DNA of 42,153 nt from JBBSTY01 sp038235385 (GCA_038235385.1 JBBSTY010000015.1:1-42153), one strand, 5' to 3'. Positions 31,305-39,603 are shown, counted from the stretch's first letter. Numbers and translations: made by a program. The notes: generated by a model not told the origin, from the letters alone.

Positions 31305-32369
31305 ATGACCACCGAGATCCACCCACCTGCGACCGAGGGCGCTGCGGTCGACGCCCGCGGGTTCGTCGCCGTCGACACGCTCGAGCGGCTCCCCGGACAG
31401 GGGGGCATGGTCCCTCGTTCCGAGGACCTCCCGCTGGTGCTGCCCACCGACCGCCTGAACCCGCGGGGCCGACCCATCGCCGAGCTCCGTGAGGAGCTGC
31501 GGGGAACCCACGATCTGCGCAACATCGCCAACGTCGTGTCGGTGTGGCTCCAATCCTTCGGCCTCATCGCGCTGGCGTGCTGGGCCACCACCCGCGTGCC
31601 GCTCGTCCTCGCGCTGGTGATCTGGGCGACGACCTTCGTGCTCATGGGCCGCAGCTTCGCGCTCTACTCGATCCTCGGGCACGAGGCGGCGCACCGGCTG
31701 CTCCTGTCGTCCAAGGCGCTGAACGACCTCGTCGGTCGCTGGGCGGTCTCGTACCCCGCCTTCCTCCCGCTCGACGTCTACCGTCGCAGCCACTTCGCCC
31801 ACCACAAGGACGAGTTCGGTCCCAACGAACCCGACCTCAACCTCTACAACGGCTACCCGATCGGCCGTGACTCGATGCGACGCAAGCTCGTCCGCGACGC
31901 CAACGGAACCTCGGGTTGGAAGAGCCTGAAGGGCCTGCTCCTCGCGTTCCGGAGCCCGTCGGCCCGGCCGTTGGCGGTGCGGATCCTGGCCAGCCAGGCC
32001 ATGGTGCTCGTCGCACTGCTCGCCATCGGCGGCTGGAGCCGCTGGTGGCTGTACCCGCTGCTCTGGCTCGCCCCCTGGATGACGGTGTGGCGCGTGCTGA
32101 ACCGGCTCCGATCCGTCGCCGAGCACGGCGGCATGATGCGCTCGACCGACCGCCGGCTCACCACCCACGTCGTGCACCAGTCGTGGCTGGCCCGCTTCTG
32201 GATCGTGCCCTTCAACACCGGCTGGCACCTCGCCCACCACGCCGACATGGGTGTGCCCTTCCAGGATCTCCCCCGGTTCCACCGCGAGCTCGTGGCCAGC
32301 GGATGGGTGCCCGACGGGCTCGAACGACACAGCTATCGCGAGCTCTGGCGGGCGCTCGCCGCCGGCTGA
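31305..32369 (+). CDS. Fatty acid desaturase (membrane di-iron)
   Basis: 354 residues. The three histidine boxes are present: HEAAH (about 129), HFAHH (about 165) and HLAHH (about 310), giving the eight-histidine di-iron centre. Pairs of hydrophobic segments (WLQSFGLIALACWATTRV, LVLALVIWATTFVLMG, and ASQAMVLVALLAIGGW, WLYPLLWLAPWMTVW) anchor it in the membrane. It resembles desaturases and hydroxylases of the FA_desaturase superfamily; the chain and position oxidised are unknown. CGGAG lies seven bases before the ATG. It is divergent from the PaaX-type regulator, which may sense an acyl-CoA and control it. Confidence 0.92.
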   Translation: MTTEIHPPATEGAAVDARGFVAVDTLERLPGQGGMVPRSEDLPLVLPTDRLNPRGRPIAELREELRGTHDLRNIANVVSVWLQSFGLIALACWATTRVPLVLALVIWATTFVLMGRSFALYSILGHEAAHRLLLSSKALNDLVGRWAVSYPAFLPLDVYRRSHFAHHKDEFGPNEPDLNLYNGYPIGRDSMRRKLVRDANGTSGWKSLKGLLLAFRSPSARPLAVRILASQAMVLVALLAIGGWSRWWLYPLLWLAPWMTVWRVLNRLRSVAEHGGMMRSTDRRLTTHVVHQSWLARFWIVPFNTGWHLAHHADMGVPFQDLPRFHRELVASGWVPDGLERHSYRELWRALAAG

Positions 32370-32426
32370 CCACGCTGCGTCGACCCGCCGAACGCGGAAA
32401 TGGACGACAGCACCCGCGATCGCGAG

Positions 32427-32432
32427 TACGTT
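32427..32432 (+). promoter_or_regulatory. -10-like element before the DUF2516-like gene
   Basis: TACGTT, eight bases before the ATG at 32441; no ribosome site is present. Confidence 0.4.
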
Positions 32433-32440
32433 CGCCGCCC

Positions 32441-32695
32441 ATGGGAAACTCAGCAAGCCTTCTTTCATACGCGATCGGCATCGCCTTCTTCGTGTTCAGC
32501 ATCTTCTGCATCATCGACGTGACCAAGCACAGCGATGCGGCGTTCGAAGCCGCGGGCACTCCGAAGCAGACCGCCCTCATCATCACCATCGTCGGCCTCG
32601 TGTGCTGCGGCTTCGTGAACCTCTACTACTGGTTCGCCATCAAGCCCAAGGTCGACGCCGCCGAAGCCGGTGGTGGCTACCCGCCGGCCGTCTGA
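32441..32695 (+). CDS. Small two-helix membrane protein, DUF2516-like
   Basis: 84 residues. Two hydrophobic segments, LSYAIGIAFFVFSIFCIIDV and LIITIVGLVCCGFVNLYYWF, flank a short loop AAFEAAGTPKQ. The arrangement of a first helix, a loop with TPK(Q)T and a second helix is that of the actinobacterial DUF2516 family of unknown function. The tail AEAGGGYPPAV should be cytoplasmic or periplasmic. It begins 71 bases after the desaturase gene, with its own -10-like element. Confidence 0.72.
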   Translation: MGNSASLLSYAIGIAFFVFSIFCIIDVTKHSDAAFEAAGTPKQTALIITIVGLVCCGFVNLYYWFAIKPKVDAAEAGGGYPPAV

Positions 32696-32700
32696 TCATC

Positions 32701-32746
32701 GGTGACCGGAGGGGGCGGTCGAACCCGGCGCCCCCTCCGCCTCACC
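32701..32746. terminator. Strong hairpin between convergent genes
   Basis: GGAGGGGGCG (32708-32717) and CGCCCCCTCC (32729-32738) form a perfect 10-bp G+C stem with an 11-base loop, extended by flanking GTGA/TCAC pairs. It can serve both the DUF2516-like gene and larC. No long U tract is present. Confidence 0.7.
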
Positions 32747-32792
32747 ACTGCGGTGCCCGCTGCGGCGTGCCGTGCTCGACGCCCGACCGGGA

Positions 32793-34088
32793 TCACGAGG
32801 CGGGGTCGTCTTCCGGCGGTTCCGAATGGTCGTGATCGTGGGCGTGGTCGTGGTCGTGATCGGATCGATGATCCGGCCGATCACCGTGGATCGACGCGAT
32901 GTCGGCCGGGTGCTCGTGGCCGCGTCGCCACGTGTCCTCGGCCGCAGCGACGATCTCTCGACGTGAGCGACCGGTGCGGCGGGCGACGCGCACCGCGTCG
33001 TCGTGCTCGACCTTGGCGCGCCCCGCGCCGACCTTGACGCGCAGCGGGTAGCCGTCGACCTCGACCTGATCCATCAGGCGGGACTGCGGCCAGCGGGTCA
33101 GCGACCGGCCGCGCACACCGAACGATCCGGTCTCGCGGGTGAGCACCGCCGCGATCTGGGCGGCCACGGACGGATCGGCGAGCGCGCTGACCACGAACCC
33201 CGGCCGGCCCTTCTTCATGAGGATCGGGGTGAGCCAGGCATCGTGGGCGCCGGCCTCGAGCAGCTCGACGATGGCGTGGGCCAGTTGCTCGCCGGTGGCA
33301 TCGTCGACGTTGGCCTCGAGCAGCACGACCGGCTGGCCCTCGTCGAGCACCTCGCTGCGCTCGCCGATCACCACCTGGGTGAGGTTCGGACGATCGCCGA
33401 GCTCGGCCGTGCCGGCGCCGAAGCCGGAACGTTCGATGCGCATCGCCGGCATCGGACCCCACGCGGTGGCGTTGGCCGCGAGCAACGCCGCTCCGGTCGG
33501 AGTCGTGAGCTCCATGGCGATGTCGATGCTGTACGTGGGCGCACCCCGCAGCAGCCCCACCACCGCAGGGACCGGGTTGGGCATGAGGCCGTGCGCGTTG
33601 CGCACCATCCCGATCCCGTTGGCCACGGCGCTGGCGCAGACCTCGTCGACCCCGAGGACCTCGAGCGCGGCGCACGTGCCCACCACATCGATGATGGCGT
33701 CGATGCCGCCGACCTCGTGGAAGTGCACCTGCTCGGGCGGACGGCGGTGGATCGCGCCCTCGACCTCGGCCAACAACCGGAAGGTGGCCAGGACCCGGCG
33801 GCGCACCCGTTCGGGGAGCCGCGCCTCCTCGACCAGGCCGGTGATGTGCGCCGCGGTGCGCACGACGGTGGACGGTTCGGCGAGCACATGGATCTTGGTG
33901 CCGCCGATGCCGGTGCGCAGCACCGACTCGGCCTCGAGCGCCCAGCCACCGAGGGGCAGCCGCTCGCACAGCTCACGCACCTCGTCGAGGTCGGCGCCGG
34001 CATCGACGAGCGCCCCCATCGCCATGTCGCCGGCGATGCCCGAGAAGCAGTGGAACCACGCAACCGTGACCGCCCGGGGAACCGCCAT
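32793..34088 (-). CDS. larC: LarC, nickel-pincer cofactor cyclometallase
   Basis: 431 residues, one uninterrupted frame (in Lactiplantibacillus plantarum the gene needs a frameshift). Opening WFHCFSGIAGDMAMGALVDA and HFHEVGGIDAIIDVVGT are LarC marks, as are ANGIGMVRNAHGLMPNPVPA, LTTPTGAAL, GFGAGTAEL and VVLLEANVDDATGEQLAHAI with LTPILMKKGRPGF. LarC inserts nickel into the pyridinium dithiocarboxylate pincer using CTP. The C-terminus is an extra histidine/aspartate tail (HRSDHDHDHAHDHDHSEP), a likely nickel store or donor. The ATG 34088 start follows CGGAG closely; larB ends 22 bases earlier. LarE and LarA are not in the window. Confidence 0.92.
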   Translation of the reverse strand: MAVPRAVTVAWFHCFSGIAGDMAMGALVDAGADLDEVRELCERLPLGGWALEAESVLRTGIGGTKIHVLAEPSTVVRTAAHITGLVEEARLPERVRRRVLATFRLLAEVEGAIHRRPPEQVHFHEVGGIDAIIDVVGTCAALEVLGVDEVCASAVANGIGMVRNAHGLMPNPVPAVVGLLRGAPTYSIDIAMELTTPTGAALLAANATAWGPMPAMRIERSGFGAGTAELGDRPNLTQVVIGERSEVLDEGQPVVLLEANVDDATGEQLAHAIVELLEAGAHDAWLTPILMKKGRPGFVVSALADPSVAAQIAAVLTRETGSFGVRGRSLTRWPQSRLMDQVEVDGYPLRVKVGAGRAKVEHDDAVRVARRTGRSRREIVAAAEDTWRRGHEHPADIASIHGDRPDHRSDHDHDHAHDHDHSEPPEDDPAS

Positions 34089-34110
34089 CTCCGAGATCGC
34101 ACCCGACCCG

Positions 34111-34905
34111 TCAACCACCGTGGGCTCCGACCGCCGCCTCGGTGGTGGCCCGTCCGGGCGAGTCGAGGGACCCGACGAGGCGCAGCACCGCGCATGCGGC
34201 GCCGAAGCCGTTGTCGATGCCCACCACGGTGACACCCGATGCGCACGACGAGAGCATGGCCAGCAGCGCGGTGACCCCTTCGAGGGCGGCGCCGTAGCCG
34301 ACGCTGGTGGGGACGGCCACGACGGGGGCGGCGGTGAGACCCCCGATCACGCTGGCCAGGGCTCCCTCCATGCCGGCGACGACCACGACGACATCGGCCT
34401 CGACGATCTCGTCGAGCGATGCGAGGAGGCGGTGCAGGCCGGCGACGCCGACATCGGTGATCACGCGTGGTTCGAGCCCGTTCGCGGCCAACGTGGCCAC
34501 GCACTCGTCGGCCACGGGGAGATCGGCGGTACCCGCGGTGACGACCGCGACAACCTCGGTGCGCGGCCGGGCCGGTCGCCACACCACCGTCGAGCCGCTC
34601 CGAGTCGCTCCGACGTTGGCATCCATCGCCGCCTCGGCCTGCGCGTCGTCGGCGCGGGTGAGCACGACCGGCGACGAGACATCGGCGCTCAGGAGCTCGG
34701 TGACGATCGCGGCGCACTGCTCAGGGGTCTTGCCCGGCCCGTAGACCGACTCGGCTCGTCCCTGACGCAACGCCCGGTGGTGGTCGATCCGGGCGAAACC
34801 GAGGTCGGCGAAGGGCAGCCGGCGCAACCGGGAGGCGGCTTCGTCGGCACTGACGACGCCGTCGCGGACGTCGGTGAGGAGACGGTCCAGGGCGGCGGCA
34901 TCCAC
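34111..34905 (-). CDS. larB: LarB, pyridinium-3,5-biscarboxylate synthase
   Basis: 264 residues. LarB carboxylates nicotinic acid adenine dinucleotide and releases AMP, the first step toward the nickel-pincer cofactor. The AIR-carboxylase-like domain is seen in VVAVVTAGTADLPVADECVA, EADVVVVVAGMEGALASVIG, VVAVPTSVGYGAALEGVTAL and VTVVGIDNGFGAACAVLRLV. The N-terminal region, FADLGFARIDHHRALRQG then ESVYGPGKTPEQ, is typical LarB. The start is GTG 34905, with AGGA seven bases upstream. Only 19 bases separate it from the divergent pheA start. It is cotranscribed with larC. Confidence 0.93.
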   Translation of the reverse strand: MDAAALDRLLTDVRDGVVSADEAASRLRRLPFADLGFARIDHHRALRQGRAESVYGPGKTPEQCAAIVTELLSADVSSPVVLTRADDAQAEAAMDANVGATRSGSTVVWRPARPRTEVVAVVTAGTADLPVADECVATLAANGLEPRVITDVGVAGLHRLLASLDEIVEADVVVVVAGMEGALASVIGGLTAAPVVAVPTSVGYGAALEGVTALLAMLSSCASGVTVVGIDNGFGAACAVLRLVGSLDSPGRATTEAAVGAHGG

Positions 34906-34910
34906 GTCAC

Positions 34911-34916
34911 TATCCT
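34911..34916 (+). promoter_or_regulatory. -10-like element before pheA
   Basis: TATCCT, eight bases before the GTG at 34925. The rest of the promoter would have to lie inside larB. Confidence 0.4.
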
Positions 34917-34924
34917 GCTCGGTC

Positions 34925-35893
34925 GTGACCGACGCTGCCGCATCTGACCCGACCACGACGTCCGGACCCGTTCGACGACTCGGGTTCTTCGGCCCGGCCG
35001 GCACCTTCACCGAGCAGGCGCTGCTCACCCAGCCCGACCTGGCCCAGATGCAGCTCGTGGCGCTCACCACCATCCCCGACGTCCTCGTCGCCACGTCGCA
35101 GGGCGACGTCGATCTCGGGTTCATCCCCATCGAGAACGCCATCGAGGGTTCGGTCACGGTCACGCTCGACCTGTTGTCGTTCGACCACGACCTGCTCATC
35201 GAGCGCGAGGTGGTGATCGACGTGCACCTCAACCTGCTGACCAACCCCGGCGTCGCGCTCGCCGACGTGCAGACGGTGATCTCGTACCCCCACGCCCTGG
35301 CCCAGTGCCGGGGGTTCCTCGCCGAGCACCTCCCCGGGGTGCAGGTGCAGGCCAGCAACTCCACCGCCGACGCCGCCCGGCGGCTCGCCGAGGACCCCGA
35401 CCCCACGGTCGGCGCGCTGGCCCCGGCGCGGGCCGCCGAGGTGTACGGCCTCGACATCGTGGCCCGCGACATCGAGGACCACCCCGACAACGCCACCCGC
35501 TTCGTCGCCGTCGGCCGATCCGGCGTCCCCCGGCCCACCGGCCACGACAAGACCTCCATCGTCGTGTTCCAGCAGGCCGACACCCCGGGGAGCCTGCTCG
35601 GCATCCTCCAGGAGTTCAGCGCCCGTGCCATCAACCTCACCAAGCTCGAGTCACGACCCACCAAGCGGGGCCTCGGCGACTACTGCTTCCTGATCGACCT
35701 CGAGGGCCACCTCGACGACGAGCTCGTCGCCGACTGCCTCCGGGACCTCAAGTCCAAGCAGGCCGACGTCCGCTTCCTCGGCTCGTACCCGGCAGCCGGC
35801 GAGCACGGCGACGCCGTGCGCCGCGACGCCGACGCATCCTGGCGGCGAGCGGACGAGTGGATCGCCGGTCTGCGCGCCCAGATCACCGACTGA
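34925..35893 (+). CDS. pheA: Prephenate dehydratase
   Basis: 322 residues. It converts prephenate to phenylpyruvate in phenylalanine synthesis. Periplasmic-binding-like catalytic halves open with LGFFGPAGTFTEQAL and include GFIPIENAIEGSVTVTLDLL; the catalytic TRF motif is in NATRFVAVG. A C-terminal ACT domain (KTSIVVFQQADTPGSLLGIL, then NLTKLESRPTKRGLGDYCF) carries the ESRP allosteric signature that binds phenylalanine. There is no chorismate mutase domain, as usual in actinobacteria. GTG 34925 is used; no ribosome site precedes it, in line with a near-leaderless transcript. Confidence 0.95.
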   Translation: MTDAAASDPTTTSGPVRRLGFFGPAGTFTEQALLTQPDLAQMQLVALTTIPDVLVATSQGDVDLGFIPIENAIEGSVTVTLDLLSFDHDLLIEREVVIDVHLNLLTNPGVALADVQTVISYPHALAQCRGFLAEHLPGVQVQASNSTADAARRLAEDPDPTVGALAPARAAEVYGLDIVARDIEDHPDNATRFVAVGRSGVPRPTGHDKTSIVVFQQADTPGSLLGILQEFSARAINLTKLESRPTKRGLGDYCFLIDLEGHLDDELVADCLRDLKSKQADVRFLGSYPAAGEHGDAVRRDADASWRRADEWIAGLRAQITD

Positions 35894-35954
35894 CCTGCCG
35901 CGCCGCGAACCGTCCACGGACGAACGGTGCGTCGCGACCGGTAGATTCGCCCAC

Positions 35955-36039
35955 GGAGAGATGGCAGAGCGGACGATTGCGTCGGTCGGGAAAACCGTTG
36001 AGGGGCAACCCTCCGGGGGTTCGAATCCCCCTCTCTCCG
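35955..36039 (+). tRNA. tRNA-Ser(GGA), anomalous anticodon loop
   Basis: Class II tRNA of 85 bases. The acceptor GGAGAGA pairs perfectly with TCTCTCC. The D arm is GCA...TGC, the long variable arm GAGGG-GCAA-CCCTC, and the T arm GGGGG-TTCGAAT-CCCCC; discriminator G as in serine tRNAs. The anticodon stem is CGGT/ACCG with the loop CGGGAAA. The anticodon is GGA at 34-36, but position 33 is G instead of the near-universal U, and the outermost stem pair (27-43) is T-T. CCA is not encoded. Confidence 0.85.
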
Positions 36040-36048
36040 CTCCTCGGC

Positions 36049-36078
36049 ACCGACCGCGACCCGAGCGTCGCGGTCGGT
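36049..36078 (+). terminator. Hairpin after tRNA-Ser(GGA)
   Basis: ACCGACCGCGAC (36049-36060) and GTCGCGGTCGGT (36067-36078) form a perfect 12-bp stem with a six-base loop, nine bases after the tRNA. No U tract follows. Confidence 0.7.
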
Positions 36079-36143
36079 TCCGACGCTCGTCGTCCATCGC
36101 GGAGCTGGGTCCGTCACCGGGCTGTCTGCGAGGATGACGCGCC

Positions 36144-36566
36144 ATGTCCCCGAGTCCCCAGCCGGCGCTGAGTCGCCGCTCGCTGCTGCGTGGAGCCGCG
36201 TCCGTGGCGGTGGCGGCCGCCTTCGCGTCGACCACCTCGTGCGCCGCCGACCCGACCGCATCGGAGGGTCCCGACGACGCGCCCCGACCGGCTGAGCTCG
36301 AGGCCGGACCGGGCGCCCTCCTGCGACTGGCGCACGACGTGGCCGCCGGCCCCCGAGGTGCCGCGCTCTCGGCGTCGCCGCCCGCCGGTGTCGGCGCGCT
36401 GCACGACGACGACGACGTCGTTCGCGCGGTTGCCGATCGGCTCGACGAGGTGGCCGGGGACTTCGCCGCCGAGCGGACGGTCCGGGCAGACGGTTGGTTG
36501 CTCTCGACCACCGAGGCGGCGACGCTCGTCGCGTACGCCGGAACCTGTCCGGTGCCGTCGTGCTGA
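36144..36566 (+). CDS. Tat-exported small subunit paired with GMC oxidoreductase
   Basis: 140 residues. The N-terminus LSRRSLLRGAASVAVAAAFA is a twin-arginine signal, ending before STTSC, so a folded or complexed protein is exported. The C-terminal phrase DGWLLSTTEAATLVAYA resembles the end of gamma subunits of fructose/gluconate-type dehydrogenases, which escort a signal-less GMC flavoprotein through the Tat system. The next gene is a GMC oxidoreductase lacking a signal and overlapping by seven bases, which fits. GAGGA lies nine bases before the ATG. The cytochrome subunit of such complexes is not seen here. Confidence 0.72.
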   Translation: MSPSPQPALSRRSLLRGAASVAVAAAFASTTSCAADPTASEGPDDAPRPAELEAGPGALLRLAHDVAAGPRGAALSASPPAGVGALHDDDDVVRAVADRLDEVAGDFAAERTVRADGWLLSTTEAATLVAYAGTCPVPSC

Positions 36567-38095
36567 TCGACGCCGACTCCGTCGAGCGCGGCACCGTCCT
36601 CGACGCCGACGTGTGCATCATCGGCGGTGGACCGGCCGGGCTCGTCATCGCCCGGGACCTCGGCGGCAGCGGTCTCGACGTGGTGGTGCTCGAGAGCGGA
36701 CGACCGCAGTGGGAGCCCCGCACCCAGGACCTGGCCGCCGGCACGGTCACGGGCGAGCCGTTCCGGTTCAACGGCAACGAGCTGGCGCTGGCCGACACCC
36801 GGAGGCGCCAGCTCGGCGGCAGCAGCAACCACTGGACGGGCCAGTGCCGCCCGCTCGATCCCCACGACCTCGACGCCCGAGCGGTCACCGGTGACATCGG
36901 CTGGCCGATGGGGTTCGACGCGTTGGCGCCGTGGTACGACCGGGCGGTCGAGACGCTCTCGCTGCTGCATCCGGAGTGGTCCGCCGAGTGGTGGAGCCGA
37001 ACGACCGGCAACGCTCAGCTCCCGGTGGGCGACGGCGTGCGATCGGTGGTGTTCCAGTTCAGCCCGCCGACCCGGTTCGGGGAGCGTGACGAGGCCATGC
37101 TCCGCGCCGCCGAGACGGTGCGCACCTACCTGGGCGCCACCGCCACCGAGCTGGTCACCGTCGCCGATGGTTCGTCGGTGCGACGGGTCCGGGTGGCGAC
37201 CCTCGACGGGGGCGAGTTCGCCGTCGAGGCGACGCGCTACGTCCTCGCGACCGGCGGTGTCGACGTCCCCCGCCTGCTCCTGGCCAGCACGGGGGCCTCG
37301 CCGACGGGCGTGGGCAACACCAACGACCTGGTCGGCCGCTTCTTCATGGAGCACCCCCACGCCATCGGCGGCCGCGCCCTGCTCACCGTTGCACCCGACG
37401 AGCTCTCGGCGTACCTGATCGGACCTCGGACCGCCCCCGAGATCGCCACCGGGCTCACGTGGACCGGTCTCTCGCCGACCGCCGCCGCCCAGGACGCCGA
37501 GGTGATCGCCAACGGGTGCGTGCTGCTCTGGAACGCCGGCGAGGGCCCGCCCCGGGGCGAGCGCGACGAGAACCGGTCGTCGCTCGATGCCGTGCGCACC
37601 CTGCTCGGATCCGACCGCTCGCCGATCACCGAGGTCACCCTGGCCGTCCGCGTCGAGCAGGTGCCGAACCCCGAGAGCCGGGTCGTCCTCGCCGCCGATC
37701 GCGACGAGCTGGGCCTCGCCCGACCCGAGGTGCAGTGGCGGTTGACCGACACCGACCACCGCACCATGCGCCGGACCGTGGAGCTGGTCGCCGAGGCGAT
37801 CGGGGCGGCCGGGCTCGGACGGGTCGAGGTCGATCCCGGCGGCACGCCGATCGAGGCCTGGCCGATCGAGATCGGCAACCACCACATGGGCACGACCCGC
37901 ACGAGCGCGGATCCGGCGACCGGTGTGGTCGACGCCGACCTGCGCATGCACGAGGTCGACAACCTGTTCGTGTGCAGCAGCTCGGTGTTCGCCACCTCGG
38001 GCATGGCCAACCCCACCCTCACGATCGTGGCGTTGGCCCATCGGCTGGCCGCGCACCTCCAACGCGGACCGACGACGGGCACCGCGGGCGCGTGA
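36560..38095 (+). CDS. GMC-family FAD oxidoreductase
   Basis: 511 residues. FAD motif DVCIIGGGPAGLVIARDL near the N-terminus, then LGGSSNHWTGQCRPLDPHD, the FAD-contact region of the sorbose/gluconate dehydrogenase branch. The C-terminal GMC signature NHHMGTTRTSADPATGVVDA includes the catalytic-region histidines and continues LFVCSSSVFATSGMANPTLT. It oxidises an alcohol or sugar; the substrate is unknown. It has no signal peptide and probably travels with the Tat-bearing small subunit encoded just upstream. GTG 36560 overlaps that gene's stop by seven bases. Confidence 0.9.
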   Translation: MLIDADSVERGTVLDADVCIIGGGPAGLVIARDLGGSGLDVVVLESGRPQWEPRTQDLAAGTVTGEPFRFNGNELALADTRRRQLGGSSNHWTGQCRPLDPHDLDARAVTGDIGWPMGFDALAPWYDRAVETLSLLHPEWSAEWWSRTTGNAQLPVGDGVRSVVFQFSPPTRFGERDEAMLRAAETVRTYLGATATELVTVADGSSVRRVRVATLDGGEFAVEATRYVLATGGVDVPRLLLASTGASPTGVGNTNDLVGRFFMEHPHAIGGRALLTVAPDELSAYLIGPRTAPEIATGLTWTGLSPTAAAQDAEVIANGCVLLWNAGEGPPRGERDENRSSLDAVRTLLGSDRSPITEVTLAVRVEQVPNPESRVVLAADRDELGLARPEVQWRLTDTDHRTMRRTVELVAEAIGAAGLGRVEVDPGGTPIEAWPIEIGNHHMGTTRTSADPATGVVDADLRMHEVDNLFVCSSSVFATSGMANPTLTIVALAHRLAAHLQRGPTTGTAGA

Positions 38096-38102
38096 ACCGG
38101 CC

Positions 38103-39410
38103 GTGAGCGGATCTCGGTGGGTGCTGGCGATCGTGTTCGCCGTGGGCTTCGGCCACGCCGCCCTGTACGCCTTGGCGGTGCCTCCGTGGGCCATCGAGGA
38201 CGAGCAGCAGCACGTCGACTACGCCTGGAAGATCGCCAACGACCACCGCCTGCCGGTCATCGAGGACGAGATCGACGCGGACATCATCGACGCCATCTTC
38301 GGCGCCGACCGGTTCAGCGCCTACGACATGGACCGACCCGAGCCGACTCCCGAGATGATGGGCCTCCAGGCGCGCTCGTACGCCGCCTACCACCCGCCGG
38401 CGGCGTACGCGCTCATGGCGCCGGTCATCGTCGTGTCCGGCGGGCGGGCGCTTCTCTCGATGTACCTGCTCCGGTTCCTCAGCGCGCTCGCCGCCGGGGT
38501 CATCGCCGCGCTCACCGCCCAGTTGGCGCTCGACGTCGGTCGCCGGCATCGGCCCGGCACCGTCGACGCGCTCGATGCCACTCGCTGCGACCGCCGTGCC
38601 GCGCGCACCGCGCTCGGCGCCGGGTTGGCCATGGCGGCGCTCCCCACGCTCGCCGACTCGGGGGGCCGGGTGAACGCGGACATCTACGCCACCCTGATCG
38701 TGGTGATCGGGTGCCTGGTCGTGCTGCGGTGGGTCGCCCGGCCGACGGCGGCTCACTCGTGGTGGCTCGGCATCGTGCTCACCGTTGCGGTGCTCACCCG
38801 CGAGACCGCGCTCGTGCTCGCCATCCCCCTGATCATCGCCATCGCGGTGCTGGTGCGGAGCGGTCGGTGGAGTCGCGGCGTCGCCGGCCGGACGCTCGTC
38901 GCGCCGGCGGTCGCGGCGATCGGATGGGCGGGGTACCAGTGGCGGGTGACCGGCCATGTCGATGGGAGCCGAGCGTTCCTCGAGCGGTACGGCGATGTCG
39001 TCACCCTCCCGCTCCCCCGGCCGCTCCTCGAGACGGTGAGCGACGCCTGGTTGGTGCCCTACGGGAGGTGGGCGGTTCCGGTGGTCGTGGTCGTGGCGCT
39101 GGTGGCCATCGCCGTGTGCGGGCTGGCGCTGCTCGCCCGCTCGGGCGGCGCCGTCGTGGTGGCCGTGGTGGTGGCGATGCTGGCGTTCGTGGTCCTCGCC
39201 CTCGGGCTGTCCCTGCACCGGGACCTGAACATCGTCACGTCCCGGTTGCTCCTGCCCGCCTACCCGGCCGTGGTCGCCGCCGCCACCGTCGGATGGGCCA
39301 CCACCCGTGCCCGGTGGGCGCCGTTCGCGCTCGCCGTCCCGACGGTGGCCTTCGGACTCTGGTTCGGGGTGTTCCAGCTCCTGGACCGGTTCCCCCTGCC
39401 CTTCGGGTGA
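38103..39410 (+). CDS. Multi-spanning membrane protein, GT-C glycosyltransferase-like
   Basis: 435 residues with about ten hydrophobic segments. The first ends before a periplasmic loop carrying WAIEDEQQHVDYAWKIA, an acidic D-E...H motif of the kind seen in the first outer loop of DUF2142/GT-C polyprenyl-phosphate-sugar transferases. ARSYAAYHPPAAYALMAPVI and SGGRVNADIYATLIVV are similar to DUF2142 proteins. Possible role: transfer of a lipid-linked sugar to cell-envelope material. The GTG 38103 start lies seven bases after the GMC stop, so it may be in the same transcript, though no functional link is evident. Confidence 0.75.
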   Translation: MSGSRWVLAIVFAVGFGHAALYALAVPPWAIEDEQQHVDYAWKIANDHRLPVIEDEIDADIIDAIFGADRFSAYDMDRPEPTPEMMGLQARSYAAYHPPAAYALMAPVIVVSGGRALLSMYLLRFLSALAAGVIAALTAQLALDVGRRHRPGTVDALDATRCDRRAARTALGAGLAMAALPTLADSGGRVNADIYATLIVVIGCLVVLRWVARPTAAHSWWLGIVLTVAVLTRETALVLAIPLIIAIAVLVRSGRWSRGVAGRTLVAPAVAAIGWAGYQWRVTGHVDGSRAFLERYGDVVTLPLPRPLLETVSDAWLVPYGRWAVPVVVVVALVAIAVCGLALLARSGGAVVVAVVVAMLAFVVLALGLSLHRDLNIVTSRLLLPAYPAVVAAATVGWATTRARWAPFALAVPTVAFGLWFGVFQLLDRFPLPFG

Positions 39411-39514
39411 GGGTGCCGGCGGGTCGGGTCGGTCTGTCGGCCCGGTGCGATCGGCGCTCGACGCCCCTCGCCGTTCGGCGGCTGTCGTCGGCTGTGTACG
39501 ATCATCTCTGCATT

Positions 39515-39603
39515 GGAGAGGTGCCGGAGTCTGGTCGATCGGGCCTCCCTGCTAAGGAGGAGTGGCGGCAACGTCACCGTGGGTTCAAATCCCACCCTCT
39601 CCG
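39515..39603 (+). tRNA. tRNA-Ser(GCT)
   Basis: Class II tRNA of 89 bases. Acceptor GGAGAGG/CCTCTCC, anticodon stem CCTCC/GGAGG with loop CTGCTAA (T at 33, anticodon GCT for AGC/AGT), a long variable arm, and T arm GTGGG-TTCAAAT-CCCAC. Discriminator G; CCA is not encoded. Confidence 0.95.
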
